This document shows, in pieces, positions 48,229 to 60,006 of a stretch of 64,000 bases of DNA. Numbering within the stretch: position 1 is the stretch's first letter; each line of letters begins with the position of its first letter. Origin of the DNA: Scatophagus argus (taxonomy: Eukaryota; Chordata; Actinopteri; Scatophagidae); the NCBI RefSeq assembly GCF_020382885.2, contig NC_058496.1, positions 24,656,501 through 24,720,500 on the forward strand, in the 5' to 3' direction. The notes beneath the pieces were generated by a model that ran no database searches, was not told where the DNA came from, and was given only the letters and a program-made list of their open reading frames with translations. Both the position numbers and the translations under genes were made by a program.

Positions 48229-49049
48229 ATCCAAGGACAACTCAGGCTCTCTGCTGCTTTGTCTGTGTGTGTATGTGTGTGTGTAGTTCCTCAGAAAAAC
48301 AGACACACAAACCTGAAGCTCTCAGTCATGAAGACGAGAAGCACATTAGACAGGCTGTGGGGTTTATACGCAGCAACGTTACCCTACAGACACTTACATC
48401 AGGTCACGTGGGATAGAGGTTTTAGGAGGGCTTAGGAAGATAGCATTGTGACCCTAAAACATATGTAGTCTACTTCCTCTAAAATTTTAATTTTTCAACA
48501 CACCACTGAAGAGCTACAGAATGATGTAAAAACCTAAAAAAAGGGACCACAAACAATGGTGGACCTGTCCTTTAAGCAAAGTGCTGACTGCAGCCATTCA
48601 TCGACATCCCTCAGCCTCACAGCCCAACCTGTCCACATCTCTGTGTCACATTTATAAGATCTCTGAAAGTGACCACAGCTAATGCAGCCAGACACAGGTG
48701 TGATTCTGCTCAGCATTTCGTCTGCCTTTCAGGATTTATAATATATAAAATTCAATTAATTATATCATCATGATGTCAATCTGTTCAATAGTAGTTTTTA
48801 AAATTAAACGAAATATCTAGAAAGCTATAAATACAGTTCCTCAAAATGGAATTTCATCATTTAAATTACAGATATTGTTTCACTTAATATTAACGACATT
48901 TCACGTAATCGATGTGAGGGTTTCTTTTCTGTAGCCCGATACTGGGAAGAGTGATTCGGTGTGGGCTCAATTGATGGGGTTATTGTGCAACTAATTGAAT
49001 TCATTTTTAATTATTCTGTCAGCGGCTCTGGATTGAGGTGTACATCCAT

Positions 49050-49615
49050 GTGTGTTTATCCTGTGTGTAGCTTGGGCCCCAGTGCTGTTGCGACGGGCGG
49101 TAACTCTGGTGAATACAGTCAGACCCAGAGGATTGTGCAGCAGCAGTGCGCTGCGCAGAGCCGACCATCTGGGAGCTGCCGTCGTCACCATCGGCGTCAC
49201 ATTTGGCTCTTTTCACAGAGCGCACTCAAGGCATTTCAGAGGCAGCAACTGAAAGAGTTCATGGGGAATGTGATTCACCTATTGGCCTGTTCGTCCAGCT
49301 CTCATCCCACCCCCTTCACTCCCAACGTCACAGCATGAAATACGGACGGATCCGACTCTGAATCCTCCACTCGGCTGAGCGCGCCTTGTGCCACATGAAG
49401 CGCTTTTCGGCGACGCGCGTGAAACCGGACTGATACTGAACACAGCGGGAGAGACGGAGTTTGGCTATTTCTTTTTCCCTTTTCCTGTTCTCGTGAGCAT
49501 CTTTCTCTTTGATCCGCGTATGTCTTTTTTTTTCCCAGAGTCAAAGTGGAGATTTTTTGACTTTTCTTTTCCTCAGAACACAGCCCATCGTCAGCCTGAT
49601 ATGAAATAAACCGAG
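49050..49615 (+). promoter_or_regulatory. npffr2: CpG-rich block with splice donor: candidate npffr2 promoter and first exon
   Basis: CpG is dense between about 49085 and 49450 (for example TTGCGACGGGCGG, GGCGACGCGCGTGAAACCGG) while the surrounding 20 kb is CpG-poor. The block ends in a consensus donor, CCGAG|GTAAGT at 49615/49616. The first npffr2 coding exon (56165 onward) begins with only seven bases before its ATG, directly after an acceptor, so a non-coding 5' exon must exist upstream. This is the best place for it. Several ATGs before the donor would be upstream start codons. The assignment rests on position and composition only. Confidence 0.5.
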
Positions 49616-52600
49616 GTAAGTCATTTACTGTCAAAACAGTACAGGTGACGAAAAGTCAGGTGCCACGGGTGTTTTTACAGGTGGATGTGTATCTGTGAAA
49701 TTGAATACTAGAAACAATTTTTATTTTATTTTAATTTTTTTTTTAGTTCTTAGTTTGAATTGGACTCGATGCAGCCAATACTCAGTAAGTGCGTGTTTTA
49801 GGCACAGAGTTTTTCAGGTCATTAAGTAAGTTGAGCGACCACACAACTCTTCATCCTGCTCTCCGGAGAGCCAGTTTCCTTCGCTTTGTTGCACTGATGT
49901 CCGTTTGGACACAGAAACCTCTTTGTCCAGGAGCGGCCAGTCATGCGTGTTTTCAGGCGCGGTCAGCTCCTCAAGTTTACATGCCGACCGATCACTATCA
50001 CGAGCTGAAGTTCTCAGAAGAGCAGAACAATCTGAAGCAAGATAGCCCGATTTGCACATCATTTCCCGTGAACGCGCGTGAAGTGCAGTGACGGCTACGC
50101 GCGCAATCTTGGCACAAAATGGACATGTGTTGTCTGATCTGTACCTTGATCCGCTGGTGCATGACACGTTTGCACTGACAGAAGTGGATCCGGAAAATGT
50201 TCCCCTTCGTGCTGTTGAGGGGAAATCAGATACGGCAGCCTGCTTGCTGGGCACTGAGGAAAGTCTAGGGAAAACATGATGAACTGCAATACAGTATAAT
50301 AATAAAAATATCAAAGAAAACGAAGTACTCATACTCCAGTGCCTCTAAGGAAATCATTGTCTATGTCTTAAACGAGATGTACATGTCATGCAATTAGTCT
50401 CTGAACATCCGCTGGCCTCCCCTGACCGTTTTCTCCATGTGTCACGCAGGCAGTTGAAGTGGAAAAAAAAGAGCAGATTTCAAACTGAAGACAAGCAAGC
50501 TCACCGTAGCTTTGAAAAACACACACAGCAATATCAACTGTAAAGAAAGAAAATGACGCAACAATGAAATAAAGTGAAATAAAATTTGGATGAAGATTGA
50601 GTTCTGTGATTTCCCTGCTGTCTTCCGTTTTCTTGTGGGTTAAATGTATCTGAAGATTTAATTGCAGATGAGTGGTGGATTATTCATGTTATTAGGTGCC
50701 TCTCTTTTGTTATCTTGATTATGACATCTTGTCAACATGAGTCACAAGGGAAGCCTCTCGGAGTTGATCTAACATTATGGATAAGGTCTAACTGATTAGC
50801 AGGTTGTGATTAGTTTAAGTCCCTTTCGGCTTCATCCTGCATGGGTGTATCTTTGTAGGTCACCAACGTGAACTTCAATCAAAATTCCATTAACTAATAA
50901 ATGTCATATTTTGCAGTACATGATTTTTGTGGATAATTGAATTGTTTGCATTTTTAGACAGTCTCAAGCACAATATATTTACGCCTTTGTGCTGGCAGTG
51001 GCCATAGCTGGAGGCAGCATGTGTTTGGGTTGCTCAAAAACATAAGATTATGACCATATTTTGTCCCTTCCTGAGAATGTTTAGAGAATTTCTTCATTAT
51101 CTTCATGATTAAGCACAAACCTCCACACGGATTCGACGAGGAAAACCGGAGAATTTAGACACCAATTATGCCAGAATTTCAAACAGATGTCTAATGAGTT
51201 AAAATGATGAAGAGATGATATTTTATATCCAAAATCACAATATTTTTTGTCCATTATTCAACAGCATAAGTCAGTAACAAAGGAGCAGATTGTGATCATA
51301 TCGTGATCATATTCTGATTGTATAGATCCTCTGTGCTGCCAGGTTGAAGATGTGTATGAAGCACCCACACTTTAGAATTTGTAGCTTCTTCACGGTCTCT
51401 CAGAATCAGCTTTACTGGCCAAGCATGTGAGCACATACTGAGCTTCAGGTGTTTGTTGTTTCATCGTGTGACAAAGCTTACATACAGCCTCTCAGTGAAG
51501 ACAGAATGGTTTTTTTGCACTGGATATTATTCACTGAAATCTTGCATGTCAATGCAGTGATAACTTCAGTTTTGCCAGGACATTTTGATTTGTGACTCCT
51601 TCAGAATCTTCACGACATACACGAGTCTGGACAGACAGGAACGGAACTACAATTTCACTGTTGCATGGGGGCATACAGCTGGAAGGTGGTGATTCCAGTT
51701 GCATGCTGCGGTAATCTGACATGTGGTAAATATTTCATTCATTAAGTCAAACTGATACCAGGATTATGTCTCCAACATACTGATCTCACATGTCCCTTCC
51801 TAATTAGAGTAACAATGCATGTGAGCTCTGATAAAAACAGGAGCCATCATTAACTCTGGACAAGCATGCCAACGCTGTCAGGTTTAGCATGAACAATGTC
51901 ACGAATCAGAGTTAGTGTCTGAAATTGCCTGTAGACTTTCCCTGGGCACTAATGACTTTCATTAAAGCCCTGGAATGAATAATGTTGGCTGTGCTTTCAG
52001 GGATAGATGCGCTTCTGAAAGAGGAAGAGCTACTACAATACACTACAACGACTCCTCTCTGGTCAAACCATTTTAGTTCACCAGTGTTGTGTGAAAGAGG
52101 AACTTCCATCATACTGGCAGTGGACCCCGGAGGCAATTTGCTGAATCTTATGAATAAAATATGAATAAGGTGAAAGATGCGATTTCTTCAATCAAGGCTT
52201 TTGCGTTCAGTACACAGATTTGGAGATCAAGACTGTGCGCTGTGGATGTAATTTGGTTAGGCTCATTATATGTCTGCACATTAAAGAGAAACAGACAAAA
52301 AGGTAGACATATTGCATTGCTTCTTATGTTTACCACTCCGTTAAACTCCAAAGTCACCAATACGACACTGTATGTCTCTCTAAACTTACAAGTTGGGTAA
52401 TCCATAGTAAACCTTGCAGTTGTGTCTATCATACCAATACGGCTTAAGCACTTCCGGGCACACTAATTCTAGTAGATCTGACTTAAACCCTTAGGATCAT
52501 GCAAGTAAAGCAAATCCTTTTAGGTTTTTAAGAATTTAAGCCAGTGTCAGGACAAGGGTATGTGTTCAACCATAAAATTTTGATTAGAAAAAAGTCTACT

Positions 52601-54706
52601 GAAACCATCTGTCACCCCAGGTTCAACACCAGATCTGAGATATCAGAATTAGGCCAGAGATGAAGAGAAATAGGTGAAATGTGGTTGAATCCCACAGTGT
52701 GTTACTTGATTCAAAGGAATATTATGAATGTACCACATCCCTGCGGTTTGCACAAATCACACACAGCACGTTTTATGGTCTTTCATTTACTGTCTGAAAA
52801 GACTTATGCTTAAGCTTTTTTCTCCTTTTTGGCACATTTTGCTCCTCTCTGCAAGAAACCAGGGCTGTTTCTGTATAAAATTGTTAAACATTATTCTGTT
52901 TATGGTATTTGATGCAGAAGAAAGAGGAAAAGTATTTGTGGAGTCTCAGAATTCTTGCTTGTGAGGCCCTCTGATCATGCCTGTGATCATATTCAATTTT
53001 TATATCGGGTTCATTTTGCAGATATTGTCTTTCCTGAAGTTTCCAGGCTGTATATAAATATGCTTTTGAAAGCAGGCAGAAAGAATAAAACAAAGAAACA
53101 CCATGAACTCGTGGTCATAGGATAAAGCGAGCTTATTTGAGCTTTCAGAAGAAAAGGATTGTAATTGAAATCTCCAGTCAGTCCATTGATTTTCAGACAA
53201 GACATTCCATTTAAAGACTATCAGGACAAATGTACGTTTCTATAAGTAAGTCATTAAAACTGCAGAGTTGGATGCACATTAAATAGCTTTCAAAGTCCAT
53301 TCCTCCCCAGTTCCTTAGCCACCCGTGCCCTCTGTTTGCCCAGTCATGTTTTATTCACACTTATCTTTTACTCAACTCATTCACACGGAGAAAGCAGAGG
53401 TAAGCATATAGTGCAGTTTAGTCAACTGTAGGTTTATTGCTGTCAGTGTAAATCAGCGTAACAGGTAACAAATACATTTTCTTCCATCTAAATATTACTT
53501 GCACTCAAGCATTGCCACATGAATAATGTTCAATCGTAATTACACACAGTTATCATCATAATGAGCAGAATTCATAACTTCGTAATTTCACAGGTAGATA
53601 CAATCACAGCTGTGTTCTTGCTCTTGATTTGTTTCCAGTGGAGTCAGACAGTGAGTGATGATTCATAATGGACTACACACAAGGACTACAAACAAAAACC
53701 ATGAAAAAGACATGGTCATGCATTTTCAGATTCCTGAAATAAGAGTTAATGTTGACTATTTTGAATGATTGCATTACTTACATTAGTAACCTCTAAAATG
53801 CACTGAACATCACAGATTTGATGTTCAGATGATGATGATGATGATGATGTTAGAGCACAAAGAGCAGTGCTCCATCTGGCTGACTGTGCTAAATCATTCG
53901 TCTTTTCTGAACTTTGCACTATTAGTACAAATGTTAAACCTTTTTCATGTATTCATTTGCTGACATCAGTTTGCTGAAATGTATAAATGTAATTTTCATA
54001 ACTGATGTTAACTTTCTGGCCTTAGATCTCTTACTTTCCCCTGTTGTGTAAGGCAGTCACTGTAGTCCGACAGACTGATGTGAAAGGCCCTACTGTACCC
54101 GATGTGCTCAAACACATGGCTTTCTGCGACCATAATAAGAACATGTCATACGGTCATGGATTTTAATGGGTGCCTTGGCATAATCATTTGACTTTTGACC
54201 TGTCAGGGTTCAAAAAATACGGTACCTTTACAGTGAAGAGATGTGTCATGAACTGAGACTGTATATGATTACCATGTAAGTGCTGGTGAGCTCAGGCATT
54301 GTCATTATAATGGTTTATGCATGCTCTCTATATAAATGGAAATGTTGGGACTACATTATACTATAGCTAAAAATGGCTTTCAGTTCAACCTTGAACCTGC
54401 ACCGTATTTTATTTTAGCAGTAGGTTAAAGGAAACATGTATTGTGAGGTGAGGGGGTCGCTCACAGTGACAAACATACAAAGAGCTATAGTATAGCATCT
54501 CTTAGCTCATGATTTTGGTTTTACTGTTTTGTTTTATTCTTTATTTATCATATATATATATGCCACCTAATGAATAATGTAGTTGAGATTTCAGAGCTGA
54601 AGGAAAAAATATTAATTCATCAAGTGGACACAAACATGACTCCAAATTGTTTTTCTGTATGTGTAAATAAATAACCCTTTGTTAACACAGTTGCAAAATC
54701 ATCGAT

Positions 54707-54744
<38 letters not shown>

Positions 54745-56164
54745 ATGTTTACACTTTTCTGTGGTTTCAAGAGGAAAAAAGAAAATCTGTGAATTAGTTA
54801 AGCTTGATGTAATTATTTTAACCTGGCTACATTACATAAGCCAAGAACAGCTGTGGGTGCACATGTTTTTAATGCTGTTAGTTCATTTACGATCATAAAT
54901 TAATTATTGTGTTGTCTTGAGTTAGCTAAACTTGTGAGTTGCGATGCCATATGCTGGTGGCATCTTGACAACTGTAGCAATTAATTTAAGCTGAAGATTT
55001 CACATCAAGGAGTATTCATTAGTGATCAAAGCATCAGTCTTGTACCCTGTAATCATGCTTATTTATTTATGAATACCCACGGCCCGCTGACAAGAAAATA
55101 ATCTCTGGATCAATAAAGGACAAAGCTGTGTTCCAAGGAAGTCATTTTTAATCATTTGCGTGTGTGAGAGAAAAAAAACAGACAAAATTTATGTCATTAA
55201 TGAAGGATTAGGTTTTTCGCTGCTACTCAATAATAATGAACACAGTTTGGAACAATTGGTCTGTTTATTCAATCTAAATCTCCCCACCACCATAGGCAGG
55301 GGAGAAAGTGAAAAATTGAGAAATTGAGAAAGAGAGAGAGCAGGAGGTGCAACACCTTGGTCAGTCACTCTTGTCTTAATCCTGATGATTTGACCAATAT
55401 AACCCATGAAGTTGCCACTTTTGGATCAGCTCAGGTTTTCGTGGTTGGTTAGTGCACATTTTGGGGGTCAAGTGCTACTAATTGGCTCTCATAATGGCCG
55501 CCCCATATGACGTTGGTGCGGTAGCAAAAGTCCCTGCCCAGAGCATCACTACTCCACACGATACAGAATGATAATTTAAGCATTTTCAGCTGCTTATACC
55601 TTCATTAAATCTGTCACCACTTTACACACGAAAGGCAGCTATTCCGCACGTGTCTCACATGAAAAGGTCAGTGTGGAAACAAGCACCACCTAACAATACT
55701 GCTGTTACACCTACCCTTAGAGTAATTAGCCATAATGTAAATAAACTTATAGCAAAAGGGAAAAGTTCCTAAGGAGCTCATAAAGAAGTGGGATTAAAAA
55801 AATAATTGCACCTATGGTTGTTCTTGGAACAAGATGAAGACACGTTCAAAATGCTCCAAAAACTCAGCCCTGTTTCAAATAATCTGATCATTTAGAGTTT
55901 TGATCTGAAATTCTGCCAGCAGAATGCAATAATGTTATCTTTACTGTCACTTTTAATGTGGTTTTTAGTTTAAGAAATGTTTCCTTCTTCTGTCAACCAT
56001 TAAGTAGAAAAGTTAAGGGGATTTCAGTCGAAGAATATGAAAAATCTCATGTTTTTGCATGTCTTTTCTCAAGTCTTTAGATGTTTACTAGTTTCCCAGT
56101 CTTTGAATTTGAAACACAAAGTAAGCTGATTCAAGAGGTCAATGGTTCATTTTTTATCTTTCAG
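49616..56164 (+). other. npffr2: Stretch before npffr2 coding exon 1 (probable 5' intron)
   Basis: No other exon is recognised. CpG density remains raised at about 49850-50110, where a 172-codon minus-strand frame is open. ATG/GAT trinucleotide repeats lie at 53829-53850 and 54705-54743. A remnant of a short element (AGAATCAGCTTTACTGGCCA) is at 51401-51420. The rest is A+T-rich single-copy-looking DNA. Confidence 0.55.
54705..54743 (+). repeat. ATG/GAT trinucleotide microsatellite
   Basis: Twelve ATG units in a row, giving a false run of methionines in one frame. A shorter GAT array is at 53829-53850. Confidence 0.95.
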
Positions 56165-56499
56165 GTTTAAAATGAACGAAGGATTTGAGAACAACTTGAC
56201 TCAACTGTATGACAACTGGACATTGTACAACTCCTCTGTGGAGTCTGTCATACCCAGGAACAACATCACCTATGTTGGATTTTACCTGCATCAGCCATCC
56301 ACAGCGGCCATCTTCATCGTTTCCTACCTGCTTATCTTCCTCGTGTGCATGGTGGGAAATGGAGTGGTGTGTTTCATTGTGCTCAGGAGCAAAAACATGC
56401 GGACTGTCACAAACTTGTTCATCCTCAACCTTGCAGTCAGTGACCTCCTGGTTGGGATTTTCTGCATGCCCACCACCCTTCTCGACAACATAATTACAG
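56165..56499 (+). CDS. npffr2: Neuropeptide FF receptor 2-like, coding exon 1 (CDS from 56172)
   Basis: This is a class A GPCR for RF-amide peptides (NPFF family), Gi-coupled in mammals and located at the plasma membrane. The exon starts after TTATCTTTCAG at 56164, and the ATG at 56172 begins [20 protein letters not shown]. An in-frame ATG at 56142 is inside the intron and was rejected. The extracellular N-terminus has four sequons (Asn 8, 15, 20, 31). Then come [20 protein letters not shown], matching NPFFR2 just before TM1, TM1 with GNGVV (Asn63), the first loop [20 protein letters not shown], and TM2 with Asp91 and [17 protein letters not shown]. It ends inside Gly110 at ACAG|GTAAGC. The NITYVxxYLHQP motif favours NPFFR2 over NPFFR1, and the position beside slc4a4 supports it. 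Teleost a/b copy not resolved. Confidence 0.93.
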
Positions 56500-57783
56500 G
56501 TAAGCGGAACATTAATTAAAAGCTTTCCATGAACTTTTTTGTGTCAGAAAAATGAATTTTTAAGGCTGGCTGTGTGGTCATACTGCTGTCAGTCGGTCAT
56601 TTCAGTACTTTTGTTCAGACTGATATATCTCAGTGACTATGAAATGGATTGCTGTGAAATTTGGTAAGATATCCATGGTCTCCAGAGGATGAAACAGAAT
56701 GAATCTGGTGAACCAATGAAACCCTGACTTTTAGTGCCCCTATCAAGCTGACATTTGACTACTTTATAGACGGCTCTGAAATTACAGCCATCTAGGCGAA
56801 ATTCAGGATGTAACAACTTTGTTGATACTCTGGCTTTTGTTCTTGTGCCACCAACAGGTCACATTTCCACTTGAACTTTCCACCTCAGTTCTGGTTTATT
56901 GATTGAAATATACATAAGCACATATTCTGTACCAAACATCAGCAACTAATCAGGCAAATTTTTGATTAATTGGCTTGGTTATTTTGCAATCCAAGCATTA
57001 CTGCACACATGCAAACACTGTAACACTCCTGTTTGGAATATCCTAATCAGTAGTATTTTAGCATGCTAGCATTGAGAGAAAAATGTATTGACATACATTT
57101 CTGGGCTTTTTGAGATCTGATGCAGTTTGGAGAGTCAGCTTGAAAATAGCAAATGAAGCCCATGAGAATGTCTCTCTTTCGTTAACCATGAGGATGTCAA
57201 TTAATTGACTTAAGATTTTGTTGTGATTGCAGTGTGGATCAACTAAACTGCCTTATCTCCTCCAGAGATTTTTTAATGATTAAATTTATCTTTAATTATA
57301 ATTATGCACCAATTATCCATCTATTGCCTTTTCACAAGAGCAGCAAAAACAACGCAATCAGTCATTATTGTCTGAAACCAGCAGAGTCAGACACTGACAT
57401 GGAGCATGAAATACAGCTGGCAGAGAGCTTTGCATGTTTAAATCCCTGCTGCAATGACATAACAAAAGCTGGGAAGCTTAAAGCTATCAAAAGTAAACAC
57501 AAATGAAAGCTTATTAGTGCTGCAGCAGATTATTAAATTTAGAATCTCTTTGACAGAGAGTAGTCAGGAAAACTCTGGTGAGCAATCTCAAACTCATGGC
57601 ATGGCATGGCGTGCATAAGTGTTAAAATGAAACTGTTGCATCTAAATTAAATCTAGAGGTTTATTAATATATAACCTGCTGAGCACAAAATAACTTTTGG
57701 TGGAACAACCAGACCAGTCATTTTCACACTTCTATCAGCCACAAACTTTGGAACTGACATTTTAGAACAGTGTTGAAAGACAT

Positions 57784-58159
57784 CCATCTATCCATTTTCT
57801 ATACCGCTCATCCGTCAGGGTAGCGGGGGAGCTGGAGCCTATCCCAGCTGACTACGGGCGAGAGGTGGGGTACACCCTGGACTGGTCGCCAGTCAATCAC
57901 AGGGCCTACACACAAAGACACCTATGTTGGACATTCACACCTAGTATTCACACCATTTTACCTAGGGGCAATTTAGAGTAGCCAATTAACCTAATGTGCA
58001 TGTTTTTGGTATTGTGGGAGGAAGCCGGAGTACCCGGAGAAAACCCACGCAGGCACAGGGAGAACATGCAAACTCCACATAGAAGGGCCCAGACCGGGAT
58101 TCGAACCTGGAACCCTCTTGCTATGAGGCGACAGTGCTAACCACTGCACCACCGTGCCG
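57784..58159 (-). mobile_element. tRNA-derived SINE, full length, copy 4
   Basis: Minus-strand copy of the family at 9070-9433 with a perfect 14-base duplication GTGTTGAAAGACAT (57770-57783 and 58160-58173). Its middle differs from the other copies: the CA-rich tract is replaced by a sequence around CACCTATGTTGGACATTCAC. Confidence 0.9.
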
Positions 58160-59641
58160 GTGTTGAAAGACATAACAGGGTTATTGTGATCTTACTGACC
58201 GACCTATAAAACCATGATGAAAAACTAGCAAGAATAATATGACCTAAAATCATATATAATAATCGCTTTTTTTAAATTCTTGGCAGTACATATTAAAATC
58301 TCCCAATAACATAGTAAAAAATAAGTGAAGAAACAAACAAAAAAAAATCAATTTGGCCATAATCTTAGTTTAAAAGATTCATAAAATAAACTAATAAACA
58401 GAATGTGAAGAAACAACAGTGCTGATGTTACGTCAGCTACTGAATTGAGTAACTGAGTAACGTAGCAGAGTCCCATTGATACTCAGCATTTACACCCATT
58501 CATACAGCCTCCTGTGAGCACAGTCTGTCCTCTTTCACATCATACAGTCTCCTGACAGCCTGCAATCAAATACAACCAACATTTTACCTAGCATTACTGT
58601 CTCAGGAAGGAAGGAGAGAACAGGCATTTACAAAGACTTTTTAAGGCCTTCTTTGAGTGAAATAAATGCATATACTTTTAAGAAAGGCAGATGAGCTGTG
58701 TGTCTCATCATTACTAATGAAAAAAACTCAAAGGTATTGCTCTTACAAAGTAATATCCACATTGAAGTGGTAAGCAATAAATGCCTAGTATTTCGGCTTG
58801 GTTATTAGTTTAATGAAATGAAATGTATTTCTGTGGGCCAAAGTCGTGCTTGGACACCACTAGTTAAAAACAAAACAAACAAAACAAAACAGCACAACAC
58901 TTAATTTTTAGAAAAGAGTAGAAGACAAACCAACACTATGATCTTCACAAAATGAGCTACAAATATAAACTGTTTTATCACCAAGCATTAATGTATTTTG
59001 CATTTTACAGTTTTCCCAGAATTTATTTTTATATATATTCATAACTTTGACACAGACAATCGTTTGTAAAATCAAACGTGATCAACTGATATTCAGTTTT
59101 GTTTTGTTTTTTTTTTCGGCCGATGGTCACAACGAGATAAAACACAGCATGTGTCCATTCAAAGGTCCCACAGGTGCCTGAGCTGGTTAGCGTAGAAACT
59201 GTCAAATAGAAACTAGAAAGGCATCAAACTGAAGAGAAATTTTCTGAAGTCCTGAGATTTCAAAACAGCACAACAGGCTTCATCAGTAAATAAATGTAAA
59301 TAGGGTTATTCTGATATGAGATTTCAAATACTGAAATGATTATATTGGGCTAGAATAAGAAAACAATGAACTTTGCTGTCAGCACTGAATGCACCAAATC
59401 ATCAAAGGAATTCATTCAAGTTGATGTTGGTGTTTCCCTGTTGCGGAACATTGGGGATGCACTTCACAAAACATTTTTAAATGCAAATTTTTTATAACAG
59501 GGGAAAAGGTTTTAGAAACTGCTCACTATGACTACCACACTTTTTCCTCTTGCTAGATATCACATGTTCCTGAGCTGCCAGAAAAGAGAAAAAGAGAAAA
59601 AAAAGATAATGAAAGAATGAAAGAAGCCATCAAACAACCAT

Positions 59642-60006
59642 CCATCCATCCATTTTCTATACCGCTTATCCGTCAGGGTCGCGGGGGAGCTGGAGCCTAT
59701 CCCAGCTGACTACGGGCGAGAGGCGGGGTTCACCCTGGACTGGTCGCCAGTCAATCACAGGGCCAACACACAAAGACAGACAACCACACACCCTCACTGT
59801 CACACCTAGGGGCAATTTAGAGTAGCCAATCAACCTAATGTGCATGTTTTTGGTATTGTGGGAGGAAGCCGGAGAACCCGGAGAAAACCCACGCAGGCAC
59901 AGGGAGAACATGCAAACTCCACATAGAAGGGCCCAGACCGGGATTCAAACCTGGAACCCTCTTGCTATGAGGCGACAGTGCTAACCACTGCACCACCGTG
60001 CCGCCC
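59642..60006 (-). mobile_element. tRNA-derived SINE, full length, copy 5
   Basis: Minus-strand copy with a perfect 15-base duplication CCATCAAACAACCAT (59627-59641 and 60007-60021). It lies 1.5 kb from copy 4 in the same orientation and is very similar to copies 1 and 3. Confidence 0.9.

Noticed and set aside
54707..54898. Frame starting with a run of methionines
   Set aside because: It comes from the ATG trinucleotide microsatellite.
56142..56171. Upstream in-frame ATG for npffr2 ([10 protein letters not shown] before MNEG)
   Set aside because: It lies before the acceptor TTATCTTTCAG at 56164 and so is intronic. The ATG at 56172 matches the start expected for the family.
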